This document shows positions 13,297 to 24,373 of a stretch of 64,000 nucleotides of DNA, piece after piece. Both the position numbers and the translations under genes were made by a program. The notes under the pieces were generated by a model. It was given only the letters and a program-made list of their open reading frames with translations, had not been told where the DNA came from and did not search any database. The stretch's first letter is position 1, and the number at the start of each line of letters is the position of its first letter. The DNA lies in contig OZ020491.1 in NCBI GenBank assembly GCA_963971405.1, positions 22,066,855 through 22,130,854 of the forward strand, written 5' to 3'. Origin of the DNA: Psococerastis gibbosa. Its lineage: Eukaryota; Arthropoda; Insecta; Psocodea; Psocidae.

Positions 13297-13374
13297 GAAC
13301 TGCCATGAGAGGTGTCGGGGTGCGCACTCTTAATTTGCTGAGGGAGAAGAAGTCCCTGGTTTTGTCTTCTCAAG
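13297..13374 (+). CDS. ABAT: ABAT exon with start codon
   Basis: A polypyrimidine tract and AG at 13295-13296 precede this exon, and a GT donor follows at 13375. ATG at 13305 opens 23 codons plus one base. The split alanine codon (G|CT) joins exactly to the exon at 13761. The basic, hydroxylated peptide fits mitochondrial import. Because it begins at an acceptor, the 5' leader exon is elsewhere. Confidence 0.85.
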
Positions 13375-16300
13375 GTAGAATATACCTAATTAAGTCTGAA
13401 GAAAGTAGGGAGAACCAAATATTGTGTCCATGCAATGGAGAATTTCAATTACTTCCTGTTTATTAAATCAGTGGTTCGCCTGGAGGTGCGCAAGCTATGT
13501 CAGAGGGGTCTGCAAGATATCATTGGATATAGCCTACAATATTTGTCATTATAGCAGCTGGTCGAGTGGGTAATTGGAAATCTCGAGCCTTGCATAATCA
13601 AACGTATTGCAAATCTGTCAAAATTGAATTATACTATATTGGAAATTAGATAGATTTATTTAAAATGTCGTCTGTTTGTCCAAAATGCATTGGTCAGACA
13701 TAGAACTTTTAACTTGTTGGGTGTTGGGGTCTTCATTAATATGGTTCTATTTTATTCTAGCTAGGACTCTGGCCAGTGCATCGGCGGTTGCAGGCGAACC
13801 CAAAGGTCCTTGTGTCAAAACATCAACCATTCCCGGTCCAGCATCGAAGAAACTTATAGAAAGCCTAAGCGCCATTCAACAGACTGGTTCTGTTCAATTA
13901 TTTGCTGATTATGATAAGTCTCTTGGGAACTATCTCGTAGATGCCGATGGAAATGTACTTTTGGACGTATACACACAGATTTCATCTATGCCTCTTGGTT
14001 ATAATCATCCAGATCTTTTGAAAGTTATGGATGATAAAAAGAATGTGGTAAGTGTGGCCATTTGCTTGTAGACACTAAAAAAATTTTCAAGCTATGTGTG
14101 TGAAATTGTAGCCGCGAATTTGAGTAAAAACCGGTATGGCACATTTTTTTTAAATTTTTAATTAGTATTTTGGATATTTATTTTTATTTATATTATATTT
14201 TGACTCGTATCTGCACTTGGTTAAGTCATGTTTCCACCTGTTACACTGTGCCCATGGTAAGCTTGTCACAGCTTGTCCATTATCGCTTGTAGCCGGTGTA
14301 GGTTGACATATGGGACGTATAACAGTTTGCCAATGACCCAAATTCTTACGGAAACAACATAAATCATGTCCGAAGTGCATGTGGTCGTTGGCATTGGATA
14401 AGTAGGCCTAGGTTCATAAAAACGTCCTTCAGGACATATGTTTTTAGGATATTTATTTCAAAAGTCATCACTCAATTGTGAAAAGGTGTGCTCTAAATAA
14501 ATACATAATTAGATCTTCGAGAACAATTTTAGGATTGATCAAAAATCAAGTAGGGAACAGTAGATAGCCTCACCCATTCTGTAGACTGTCTGCTGTAGAT
14601 ACTGTTGTTGATAAATAAGTATACAATTTCCATTCCATATTGTCAGGCACGGATTACCACTATTCGGTGCCTTACGCATTTTAGATTTCTTAGAGTTTAC
14701 ATTTCAAGTTTTTTAAACGGTATTTTTTCTCATTACATATTTTGTTAAGTCATTAATTGTGTCATAAATTGCATGATTTCATCAATAACTGTAATTTTTT
14801 ATGTAATTGTCAAAATTAGGCCCCTTACGACTGACGCACCTGCGTATTGTGTGGCATGGGTAATACGTGCCTGTGTCAGGACATGTAGAGTAGTGGAACG
14901 GACTCCAACTTTCACCCGAAAGGTTGTTGGTTCGAGTCCCACACTTGCTATATTTTCTGGCAATGCTTCGGAGGGCATGTATAGCAGGCGGTCCCGGGCT
15001 TTCCTAGTTGAGTGTAAGAGAGGGCTTGTAGCCCTAACTCCGCTAGGTTGGCTTAGTAATAGAACAAAAAAAGTAAATATTTATTTATTTATTTATTTAT
15101 TCAAGGTAAATTCTATTGAGCAACCTAAAAGAACAAAAAAGCTCCACGTAATTTAAATTTTTGTTTTAATGTGATTGGGTGCATTGCAGAGAGTGCTAAT
15201 CAATAGACCAGCGCTTGGTGTCTTTCCGGGAGCGGACTGGCCGGATAAATTAAAGTCAGTACTTCTGGCAGCAGCGCCGAAAGGTCTCTCTCACGTCAGC
15301 ACAATGATCTGTGGATCGTGCGCCAACGAGAACGCTTACAAACAGATATTCATTTGGTACGCTAAGAAACTGCGAGGAGGTTCAGATTTTTCGGTTGATG
15401 AGAAGGAGTCCTGCATGATTAATTTGCCGCCAGGTTCACCGCAACTATCAATTTTATCATTTAAAGGTTGGTACTTTATTAGGAAGAGGCTATATGAATT
15501 CAATATTACAACGTAGAGCTTACTTGTTAGCTCAGTTATTCCTTTCCAATTTATACGTAGTATAAGGAAAGCTTTGTGATGGTCGAAATTTTCGATTCCG
15601 AGATTTCAACGGATTTACACGTTTTGAGGTCCCAGGAACCCAAAAAAGTGTTTTTTTACGAAATGTCTGTCTGTCTGTCTGTCTGTCTGTGCGTCGATTT
15701 CCGGGCAAACTACTCGGTCGATTTTGATGAAATTCGGCATGTAGGTTCACAAAAATGATACCTCGGGAACATTTTTTTTTATTTTGGGCTAACTCAATTT
15801 GGGGGGGTTTGACAAAATGTGGGGGGTCGCTTGCCCCTTGATAGTTTGCTTCTGGGGGTAAAAAAATAAAAGGAACTAAATTTTAAAGAAAAATGACTAA
15901 ACCATAATTTTCTGCGAAACCTTTCTATCGATGATTTCTACCTTCAGGCATGTTTTAGGTGTTAAATTGAGTGACGAAACCGGACAGGTTGCTTTCCCAA
16001 AAAACTATCTGGTTTTGTGCAAAAAATGTTTTTTTGAAAAAATGATAGAAAATTCACGTTGAAATGCATTGCGTGCCCTGCCATTATTGCTGTGTCGTAA
16101 TGTGTGACCTATCTAGAATTTACCTCACCTCCAGTGACGCCAGGTGGACAACCCCCCCCCCCCCCCCCAAATTTAACTAGAGGCAAATTATTTACCATGT
16201 AATTATTCATTTTCTCTATCTACTAATTTTGATAAATCGGAAAGCATGTTCGAGTAAACTCGGACCGGTTCTTATTATTTGAAGTAGTTTTATGAACTTA

Positions 16301-19300
16301 GGCGTGTTTCGAATGCCAATTATTTTGGAACGTTATTTTGGAACGTTCGTATGTTGTTGACTTGAAGCTGGTATTTTCCGTCCTAGCGTGCTAGCTTAGC
16401 CTAATTATATGTTAATCTCATTCTTGCACATTTTATGTGTTTCTCCCATCATCATCGGTTGCCACACAAGATTGCTCCAAGCAGGATATTTCTGCTTTCC
16501 TAAATTTAGCGCTTGGTCATCACCATGACAATTTAGACCTTGGAGACTGCTGCTCTGAAAAGGGAAGCCGTACGTGCCGTGCCAAACCACTGCCGTAGGT
16601 TTTTCATCCAGGATGTTCGTCTGTCGGCAGCCCTCAGTCCTATCTTCCACTGAACTATAACATGCATTTTTTCGTCCCTCATCTCTTATTTTATATTTTT
16701 CGTTCCTCATCACATGGCCGAAGTATGATAGTTTCCGTTGTGAATCTACAGCAACAACTCGGCTTCTGCATCCAGCTCAGGGCCTCGGCATATATACCCT
16801 AATTTATAATGCACTGATTCTGTTCTCCATAGCTTGGGTCAACGTCCATCCCTCCATAGATCACGGATATCATAAGAATTAATTAGTAAATTTACTTGTG
16901 CACAATTAAAGGCGCTGTTTGTATTTGTACTTTACCCAGTATTCCCTTTCAGGAGCATTCCACGGCCGAACATTAGGAGTTCTCTCGACGACACATTCCA
17001 AGTACATTCACAAGCTAGATATCCCAGCGTTTGATTGGCCCATCGCTCCCTTCCCCCAGTACAAATATCCGCTGGAGGACAACGTTAGAGAAAATGAGGA
17101 CGAGGATAAGAGATGTTTGGCAGCGGTAGAAGAGCTTATTGAGGTCAGTACCATTTAGGTGGCTATTCCACCGACTAATTTGCTTCACTAATCGTGGTGC
17201 CGACGTGGTAGCAGACATCATTAATAAGTCTCTGCCATATTTTAAGGAGACTATTATGTAGATACTTAACTTATCGATTATAAATTAAGTTAATATATGG
17301 TAGAGATTTATTAATGATGTCTGCTACCACTTTGGCACCACGATTAGTGAAGCAAATTAGTCGGTGGAATAGCCGCCTTTGGCTTTTATGTGCTTGCCTT
17401 GGACGGAGGAATAGTAGTTAGTTAGTTAGTTTAGCCAACGCCCGTCTGTGGCAGTAGAGCCATTTGACGCCGAGCCTCCCAGTATCTCTTTGTTAGATCA
17501 GCAGGTAGATGCTTGAGTCTGGAGCAGGTGTGTAGGTGACTTGCGACCATGGTCCCGGAGGAGCAGAGGGGACACACATCTGAGTCACCCCGACGAAAGA
17601 ACCGGCAGAGGTGTGCCTGCAGGTAGTCGTGGCCAGTCTCGAGACGGAGGAATCGAATGTTGAAGTCTGTGGTTTGGAGTATTGCACTCTACGGATGTGA
17701 AACATGGTGTATAAGTGTGAAACGCCTACGAGAACTCGGAGCATTTGAGATGTGGTGCTATCGTCGAATACCTTGGCAAGCCCGTGTTACCAATGAGGAG
17801 GTTCTAATCAAAATAAGCAAAAGCAAAACTCAGGTTGCATCCATATAAAAAAGAAGAGCTCACTGGATCGGACATTTGCTTTAACACGAGAACTTCGTTA
17901 GCTGCATCTTAGAAGCAACCATAGAAGGCGTCAACCGAGCTGGGCGCCCGAGAAAAGAATATTTGCAGCAAGTGATGGAGGATGTAGGGGCCAATACATA
18001 CGTGGAGCTGAAGGCGTGCCAGGATCGAGGGGAGTGGAGGTATCGATGCCACATGTTGCTGCCAACCAGCCAGCCGGTTGTAACTAGAAGAGAGATGTGC
18101 TGGAATGTTGAAAGCCATGGTATGAGGCGCAATTTTTTCAAGTATTCAACCGTAATTTGTTTCTAATATACAGTATATACCCTTCCTGTTGTTTTCAAAC
18201 TCCTGCTTTCAGCATTTCTGTTTTAAACAACCCTATCGACCTGGCGAAGGGAGTGAGTCTGTTTATTAACTTGAGACACCCTAAGGGCAGACTCCTTCAC
18301 CTCGGAGAGAAGGGGAGTTGACTGACAGGGTAGACCTCCTGATTATAGTGGATTCCGAACCACTTGGGGAAGGTAAAGTCACACGATTAATTCGTATGTG
18401 ACCAGGACTCGCCACCCACTTAGACTGACTGGTATAGTCTCACCGCGTTATCATGTCCAACCATGTTCCCCTGCCAACGCTGTGCACACTACCAAGCTTG
18501 CCGCAGTTTGGTAACCCTAAAACTCTACCTTAGTTTTCAGATTTTTTCGAGGGGAAGCGCTAATGGCCCTTCTCAGGTCCGGATTAGCTTCCATCGTCTG
18601 GGACCTTTCTTCAGCCCGCATTATTCCCATTTAAGCTCCGTCGACTCTAACGAGGCATTCCCAACATTCCCAATTACATGCATTTTTGAACCATATATGT
18701 ATGTTGTGTGTACTCGTGAAGATTAATTTTTTCTTTATTTGTCAGGCATACAACAAAAAAGGTATTCCCGTGGCCGGAATAACAGTGGAGCCCATCCAAT
18801 CAGAGGGAGGTGATAACGAAGCCTCTCCCGCATTTTTTCAAGGACTTCAGCGAGTCGCTAAAAAACACGGCAGCGCTTTGCTCATTGACGAGGTGCAGAC
18901 GGGCGGTGGCCCAACCGGGAAATTCTGGTGCCACGAACATTTCAACCTGGAGTCTCCTCCCGATATCGTTACCTTCAGTAAGAAAATGCTGCTTGGCGGA
19001 TATTTCACTAGCCCGGAAATGAAGTAAGTACGAGTTAAGAAAATATTTTGAAAGATTTGTGCTCTCTCCTTGAGATAATTTTGCATCATTCATAAGCAAT
19101 TCGATTGAGAATGGATAAATGTTATGTGTTCCCACTCGCTAGGTTGGCTTAGTAATAGAAACAACAAAAAGTGCTTATTTATTTATTTATTCAATATGGT
19201 ATGGAGGGATGGACGTTGGCCCAAGCTATGGAGAACAGTATTAGTGCATTTCATGGAGAGATCGTAACATCCCTTATGTTAAGGCGAATGATACAGGCGA

Positions 19301-20010
19301 ATGGAGGCGAATGAGGCGAATGGATACAGAAACCGCTGCTGACGGTTAAAAAACGGAAATTAACATAATTCGGCCATGTGATGAGGAACGAAAAATATCA
19401 CGTTCTGCATATTATAATCCAAGGGAAGATAGAAGCACTGAGGGCTCCCTGTAGAAGGATTTCCTTATTGAAAAACCTGCGGAAGTGGTTTGGCAAGATC
19501 ACGACTTCTTTTTTCAGAGCAACAATTGCCATGATGATCGCCAATCTTCGCTAAAAGAGGGATATAAAAAGAAGATAAGTGAACTGCAATTGGATAGGCT
19601 TAAATTGTTTTCTTATTTTCAGGCCTGACCAAGCATACCGAGTTTTTAACACGTGGATGGGAGACCCCTCCAAGATTATTCTTCTCGAGGAAGTCCTAAA
19701 AGTAATTAAGCGCGACAATCTTCTAGCTTTAGTTCAGCAGTCCGGCGACAGATTGTACAAGGGCCTTCTCGACCTCCAGAAAGAATTCCCTAGTCTGGTT
19801 AACTCAGCCCGGGGCAGGGGAACCTTTCTCGCCATATCCTGTGCCAGCCCCGCCCTGAGGGACAAGCTGGTGAAGGGGCTACTTTTGCAGGGCGTGCAGA
19901 GCGGCGGATGTGGAGAGCAGTCAATCCGTTTAAGACCTGCACTAACCTTTACTCCCACTCAAGCTGATATCTTTTTGGACACTTTTAGGAAAGTTCTTAA
20001 GGCGAATTAA
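13305..20010 (+). CDS. ABAT: 4-aminobutyrate aminotransferase (GABA transaminase), mitochondrial; six coding exons
   Basis: Class III PLP-dependent aminotransferase that converts GABA and 2-oxoglutarate to succinic semialdehyde and glutamate in the mitochondrial matrix, the first step of the GABA shunt. Coding exons: 13305-13374, 13761-14047, 15190-15466, 16953-17143, 18746-19023, 19623-20010. All introns are GT-AG and the phases (1, 0, 1, 0, 2) fit, giving 1491 nt, 496 residues plus stop, against 500 in human. The start at 13305 gives an arginine-rich, acid-poor N-terminus ([16 protein letters not shown]), as expected of a mitochondrial presequence. Visible motifs: CGSC near residues 160-163 (the cysteines that hold the [2Fe-2S] cluster in the pig enzyme, plus the PLP-phosphate loop), [23 protein letters not shown] near 323 and TFSKKM with the PLP lysine near 354. 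The ATG exon is preceded by an AG acceptor, so a non-coding first exon probably lies upstream. It converges with AIMP2. Confidence 0.95.
13761..14047 (+). CDS. ABAT: ABAT coding exon 2
   Basis: Encodes the end of the presequence and the N-terminal segment of the enzyme, including [20 protein letters not shown] and GYNHPDLLK, which match the family closely. The acceptor is at 13759-13760 and the donor GTAAGT at 14048. It ends in phase 0. Confidence 0.93.
14203..14435 (+). repeat. Dispersed ~235-bp repeat 'TTGTCCATTATCGCTTGTAGCC', one copy
   Basis: Related copies: 11229-11405 (+), 55021-55265 (+), 62497-62735 (+), 45321-45440 (-) and 12560-12690 (-). Shared landmarks are TCCATTATCGCTTGTAGCCG, CGTATACCAGTTTGCCAATG and GGTCGTTGGCATTGG. 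Unclassified. Confidence 0.78.
14875..15101 (+). mobile_element. SINE-1 (tRNA-derived), near full length
   Basis: A-box-like TAGAGTAGTGG, B box GGTTCGAGTCC, body GGAGGGCATGTATAGCAGG, tail of ATTT repeats. In ABAT intron 2. Confidence 0.85.
15190..15466 (+). CDS. ABAT: ABAT coding exon 3
   Basis: Begins [10 protein letters not shown] and carries [13 protein letters not shown], the PLP-phosphate loop with two cysteines of the iron-sulphur site, then [11 protein letters not shown] and SILSFK. The acceptor TTGCAG ends at 15189. The donor at 15467 leaves one base that completes the glycine of GAFHGRT. Confidence 0.94.
15541..16290 (+). repeat. ~800-bp dispersed repeat with TGTC microsatellite, copy 1
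   Basis: Collinear with 47109-47965: start TTTCCAATTTATACGTAGTA, (TGTC)n, CGATTTCCGGGCAAACTACT, and an end with GTTCGAGTAAACTCGGACC, which can form a small hairpin. It carries a C run at 16151-16168. In ABAT intron 3. Confidence 0.85.
16402..16870 (-). mobile_element. LINE 3' fragment (same family as 19195-19565)
   Basis: Minus strand reads MRNEKY followed by a degraded tail. The segment at 16790-16860 is the reverse complement of 19196-19255 (GGATGGACGTTGGCCCAAGC and neighbours). Frames are broken. Confidence 0.65.
16953..17143 (+). CDS. ABAT: ABAT coding exon 4
   Basis: Encodes [29 protein letters not shown] and a charged helix ending VEELIE. The acceptor TTTCAG ends at 16952 and the donor GTCAGT starts at 17144. 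It ends in phase 0. Confidence 0.94.
17158..17377 (+). mobile_element. TTCCACCGAC-family MITE, core type 3 (copy C)
   Basis: Ends GGTGGCTATTCCACCGAC and its complement, inner arm GGTAGCAGACATCATTAATA, core AAGGAGACTATTATGTAGAT. The flanks are TTA and TTT. In ABAT intron 4. Confidence 0.85.
17400..17645 (-). mobile_element. LINE C-terminal fragment with zinc motif
   Basis: An open minus-strand reading holds [35 protein letters not shown] and [12 protein letters not shown] before a stop, then a TTAG-type simple repeat. It represents the 3' end of an RNase H-bearing LINE like that at 6850-7735. It lies in ABAT intron 4. Confidence 0.75.
17655..18105 (+). mobile_element. LINE C-terminal fragment (ETW..EMWCYRR type)
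   Basis: Plus-strand translation shows [52 protein letters not shown] and [12 protein letters not shown], in two frames with stops. This is the tail of a common endonuclease-RT LINE, placed head-on to the fragment at 17400-17645. Confidence 0.8.
18205..18515 (+). repeat. Dispersed repeat family 'GGATTCCGAACCACTTGG', copy 1
   Basis: Collinear with 21828-22150 over about 300 bp (TGCTTTCAGCATTTCTG ... CCAACGCTGTGCACACTAC). Unclassified; no clear TIR or tail. In ABAT intron 4. Confidence 0.8.
18746..19023 (+). CDS. ABAT: ABAT coding exon 5 (PLP lysine)
   Basis: Carries [35 protein letters not shown] and [10 protein letters not shown]. The lysine after FS is the expected Schiff-base residue by the class III signature D-[LIV]-[LIV]-x2-[GSA]-K. 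The donor GTAAGT at 19024 splits a lysine codon. Confidence 0.95.
19138..19192 (+). mobile_element. SINE-1 3' end only
   Basis: GCTAGGTTGGCTTAGTAATA and (TTTA)n tail in ABAT intron 5. Confidence 0.65.
19195..19565 (+). mobile_element. LINE 3' fragment (LRKWFG / MMIANLR tail)
   Basis: Plus strand reads [36 protein letters not shown] and [14 protein letters not shown] in changing frames, the C-terminus of a widespread insect endonuclease-RT LINE. It lies in ABAT intron 5 and is decayed. Confidence 0.75.
19623..20010 (+). CDS. ABAT: ABAT last coding exon
   Basis: Encodes [35 protein letters not shown] and the C-terminus, with TAA at 20008-20010. These match the C-terminal small domain of GABA transaminases. 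Confidence 0.95.
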
Positions 20011-20390
20011 GGCTATGCGGACATTCCAAGTAAAATTCTACGTATTACCTCTAGCTTGGACGGTTCTTCCAAGGACTACTGGCTGGAGAGTTTGAATAGC
20101 AAATGTTACTTCCATTGCCCTTTTATTTTTAATATGTAGCAAAAGCTCTATTTTCATGCCTGTGTATTGTTGAAATGTAATTTGAGCGTCATGCCTGAGC
20201 TGAATGGTTTATTGAAATCAAGCTACAAGTGCCATTAAAAAGGGCATGTTTTTCAATGTGTGAAAGTCACAAAATTGTCTTCCTGTATAAAAGAAGTCTT
20301 CCCAATATGTGATGTGTTTGCACAATTTGTGGTAGTTTTTAAGATAACAGTTAAATGAATAAAATATAAAACTGTAAATACATTGCAGAT
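20011..20390 (+). other. Likely ABAT 3' UTR with poly(A) signal
   Basis: Non-coding sequence after the stop contains AATAAA at 20358-20363, a plausible cleavage signal. The exact end cannot be fixed from sequence alone. Confidence 0.5.
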
Positions 20391-21135
20391 AAACGCCATT
20401 AAAATACATGTCATTTATATTCTCAAAAAAAGAAATCTGTTCTTTTATTACTCCCAGTACAACCAAAATTGCTGTTCAAATCTGTTGGACAAATGGCTTT
20501 TTAGCCTAATATAATCAAAGAGTTTTGACTATTTAGGAACATTGTACCAAAAAAATGAATATGAAACTATCGAAGATGCTCGCATTTTAATTGTGATGAG
20601 AATCGCATGAACGTGAAGTAACCTTCAGACGTGATTTGTTTCCTACATGACAAAATTCATGTGGCCGTTTCTCTGGCGTATCTGTCTGAGGGTGAAAATT
20701 GCGCTCTTTTTTATAGCTGTTGTGTTACATTTATTTTTGATTATATTTAATGTTTTAATTACATTTCCTGAATACGCATACTATTGCAAAAACTATGAGT
20801 TAATACAGGCGAATGGCTACAATGCCTATTGGTTATTCTATCACTGTTCAGCTAGTGTCCTGTGCATAGGTTGGCGCTATCTATAACTTCAGATTCATTC
20901 ATTCATTCAGATAGGTCGGATACTACAGATGTTAGAGCGGGTTAGAGCCCTCTTCAGACCATTTTCTTCTTCATGATATCCTTTTTCAAATTGCTGTAAA
21001 AGCACCCATTCGCATACTCGTTTGTAAAAGCGACTATATCTACCTTATCCAGTCAAGGAAAATAAATTGACCCATATTAATAAAAGTAAAATAATTTTAA
21101 ATTCAGTCGTTCGGGTAATCAATCAATAATAATAA

Positions 21136-21515
21136 TTAATCAAGTACTGATTCCACACGGGAAAACCATTTAACCATACTCTGACTCAAATCCTTATCAT
21201 TTGCCAGACTTGTCTGCTTAAGTGCAGACCAAACAGCAATATCGCTGGCATCAATCTCATTGCCTCCATAGTACAATTTACGGCCTAATTTTCCATTGAG
21301 ATTTCGAATGATCGATTGCTTCTCTTTGACCGTTCTTACGTGCAAGAGTCGATGGCAAGTATCGAGTATCGAATCGATTTGAAGTTGCGTAACTGGGTCG
21401 GAATCGTAGTTGAGACCTTGCAGTCCAAGACGACCTAAATAACGCAGTATGTTTACCTCGCCCAGGATCGAGATTTGCTTTATCGGATTCACCACCAGTT
21501 CTGTGTCGAGCAAAC
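21136..21515 (-). CDS. AIMP2: AIMP2 last coding exon (GST-C domain)
   Basis: Acceptor TTTCAG. The first two bases complete a glycine codon. It encodes the all-helical GST-C half, with GNEIDASDIAVWSAL (human GNELTVADVVLWSVL), and ends with TAA at 21138-21136. Confidence 0.93.
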
Positions 21516-24273
21516 CTGAAAGGAAAAATTATTTGTTAATTAATGGATGGTTTAGTCGTCAGGGGGTTGGTCGTAATCGTTTGGTTAGAAAGTGGAATAA
21601 AAAAGAGTGGCCAAGAACTAGATGGAAGACGCAGACGCAGAGAGGACAGGAACTGGCTGAGAGAAAGTGGATATCGAAAATTCGCACACGACTTTAGAAT
21701 AGATGATAGAAGAATAGTCGAGGGCGGCGGCTAAAGATGTTACATGTAAATGATGACGATCGATGGCGATTACTCTAAATATGAATCCAAAGTGATTCAA
21801 AATATTATCAGAAAGGCTGTTGTTGTTTCTAATGCCTGCTCTCTGCATTTCTGCTTTAAGCAACCCTGTCAGCCTAGCGGGGGAGTGAATCTGTTTGTTA
21901 ACTTGTCACCCCATGGGCAGACTCGTTTCACCTCGGGGAAAGGGGAGTTGACTGACAGGGTGGACATCCGGGCTATAGTGGATTCCGAACCACTTGGGGA
22001 ACATGGTAAAGTCACACGATTAAATCGGAGGTGACCAGGACTCGACACGCACGTAGACTCACTGGTATAGTCTCAATGCGTTATCATGTCCCAACATGTT
22101 CCCCTGCCAACGCTGTGCACACTACCAAGTTTGCAGTAGTTTGAAACATGCTCTCCTCTAATGGATTCAACATGGTTAGGCCATTGGCAAATCAGAAAGG
22201 TGTCCAAGCATTCATTTGTGAACATGAACCATTGCCTAACCATTACAGCACTTGTAACTCACCAGCCCGATATGATAAAACTTGACCGTTGAATGAAATG
22301 GGGAATGAAGTTTGGTGAGAAATATCCGTTACTGTACCAATGTCATAAATGCCCCGTGTTGTGCTGACAATTGTTCTAAATGGCATAATAATGGTTCACT
22401 CTGCGCGGCTAGGTTTAAAGGTAATACACGTGTGTACCTATGGCCTACTGTCGTTAGTGCGCGTCATTATTAGCCAATCAGAGCGCTAGTTACATGTCTT
22501 TTAGACTACTGATGGGTAGGCTCCCTGAAGTGATAAAAGACTTGTAACGGCGACTTAGAGGACAATTCCCAGACAAGCAGCTGACAAAGACGATAGAAGA
22601 AACTACTCCAGTAAGAGAGAGCAGCTGCAATAATGCGTAATGGGTAAGTGCTAATATTATAATGTTATATTAATTAGTTAATCATTTAAGTTATATTTTA
22701 TATATAGCCTCCTGCATGGTCAATTTCACCATAACACCCATTTGCATTATCATTTAGTGGAAATAATCTCATCATGTATGACTAACCATCTTTCCAAATC
22801 ATCTTCAGATTCAGTTCTGGAGCCCCTGTTTCAGAAACGCCTGAAGAGGAGTATTCTTTGGGTATGTCTGGCAGTTGTATTACAGACGAATGGACATGGG
22901 ACGCTAGCCGCAGGGCAACCTCATCTTTAAATAATCGTTGAATGAGCAGCAAAGAGTAAGGTGGGGCTAATGGATTTGCTCTAATAACAGCTCCTTCAAG
23001 TAACTGAAACAAAGTTAATTAAATCAGGATGGGATTTGCGCTCATTCATAATAATCTGACTTTGATACTTTTAAGCTTTAACTGTGTGTTGTTTATTTCA
23101 AAAGATTACTCGCATACAAACAATTCAATTAATGTATCCAAATAACTTCTTTAGCCGCCTCTGTAGGTAATACCTCATACCTGTGTTGAGTTACGACAGG
23201 TTTCCAATCGCATGGTGAGTAGAGACTCGCACAAGGACGAAAAAGCTACCACACTTTACTGCATGTATTCAAACAACTTCTTCAGTTGCCTAATATGAAG
23301 TAACTTACAGGTATACTGATACTTAAAACGACTGGACTCTAATCGCAGGGTGTAGAGAGACTCGCGCAAGTACAAACACGCTAGCACCCTGTCGCCGAAG
23401 GCCTTATCTTATATCTTGCACTGCCTCAGCAATAGACAGACAGAAAGGAATTTGGTTGATGATACGTTTGGTTTAGAAGGACATTGAGTTAAATGCCACA
23501 TTAAAATTGCCGGATAATATTATATAATCCTAATAGACTAGTGACCATTAATCGTCGAATGGAACGGGTGAAACTAGTGGTCCGGACAAACTGAGTATAG
23601 AGGTCCCACACCTTTAATATTCTGATAGCAACAAGTGATATGATACTTACATTTAACTGATTATTTCCGGGTACTTTAGCTTTAATATTTGCTACTGGGA
23701 GTGGACTTTTAACATTTTTTGTTGCCACATCGACTGATTTCTTTATGTCTGCTAGTTGTAACTTTAGATCGTTTAGCTGAGCGAGAATGTTGTCCCAGCG
23801 TTTCTCCATTACGCTGACGTCGCCAGAGGAAGACTAAAATTAATAGAGACTTGTTATAAGTTACTTCCCACACGAATGACATGACCTCACACAATATTTG
23901 TAATCTTACGTTACCCGACATGTTCAGATAAAAGTCCATGCAAGATCTTAGTTTTCGGTATGTATGTGAAGCAGTTCGCCGAACAAGGTAGAATTTAATG
24001 CTTGGATTCTATCCTAATTACGCTAACTAACATGAGCAATTTCAAACGGTGTCTCTTTAAAAATCGAAAAAATAATAATAATAAATAGAAATGATGCAAA
24101 ACCTTCAAAATTTTCTTAACCTTATCCTGGATGCCGCGTACAATGCTGACTGGAGTCTCACCAGATTCGCCAACTTTTCGCAATTTGTACATGTTTTTGG
24201 GGAGTTCTACTGGATCAGGAAGTGCAAATGCCGGGCGTAGTTTGTACATAGCACACTTAGCCGGACCATTCAT
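21136..24273 (-). CDS. AIMP2: Aminoacyl-tRNA synthetase complex-interacting protein 2 (p38/JTV1), four coding exons
   Basis: Non-enzymatic scaffold of the cytosolic multi-aminoacyl-tRNA-synthetase complex. Coding exons on the minus strand: 24273 to 24121 (or to 24103), 23833-23651, 23003-22787 and 21515-21136, giving about 310-316 residues against 320 in human. Exon 1 has the N-terminal MYKLRP...VELPKNMYKL motif, which in human AIMP2 helps bind lysyl-tRNA synthetase. Exon 2 is a charged helix (WDNILAQLNDLKLQLADIKK), the expected coiled coil. Exons 3 and 4 form the thioredoxin-like and GST-C halves of the GST-like domain (RANPLAPPYSLLLIQRLF; GEVNILRYL; NGKLGRKLYYGGNEIDASDIAVWSAL). The exon 1 donor is uncertain, because two in-phase GT sites (GTTAAG and GTTTTG) are both weak. 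It converges with ABAT and lies upstream of, and divergent from, the Spinster gene. Confidence 0.93.
21828..22150 (+). repeat. Dispersed repeat 'GGATTCCGAACCACTTGG', copy 2
   Basis: In AIMP2 intron 3, opposite to the gene. Confidence 0.8.
22787..23003 (-). CDS. AIMP2: AIMP2 coding exon 3
   Basis: 217 nt after acceptor TTTCAG, starting LLEGAVIRANPLAPPYS and ending NLKMIWKD plus one base. The donor is GTTAGT. It matches the N-terminal part of the GST-like domain. Confidence 0.92.
23095..23400 (-). repeat. Two tandem copies of the ~160-bp repeat
   Basis: Reverse orientation. Each unit has the CATACAAACAATT or CATGTATTCAAACAACTTC head and a GTAGAGACTCGCRCAAG segment. In AIMP2 intron 2. Confidence 0.68.
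23651..23833 (-). CDS. AIMP2: AIMP2 coding exon 2 (coiled coil)
   Basis: 183 nt, phase 0 at both ends. The acceptor TTTTAG precedes TCT at 23833 and the donor is GTAAGT (plus-strand 23645-23650). It encodes SSSGDVSVMEKRWDNI and the leucine-rich helix. Confidence 0.9.
24121..24273 (-). CDS. AIMP2: AIMP2 coding exon 1
   Basis: ATG at 24273-24271 opens MNGPAKCAMYKLRP. The end is placed at the donor GTTAAG, and an alternative donor 18 bases further on (exon end 24103) adds six residues in the same phase. Confidence 0.85.
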
Positions 24274-24373
24274 CCCTTTATTATGTTTAATAAATAAAAA
24301 ATTAATAAAATACCACGGTAAATCGCAACTTCAAAGGAAGAGCTTTAGAGAGCGTCTTCTGCAGGTTTGTTGA

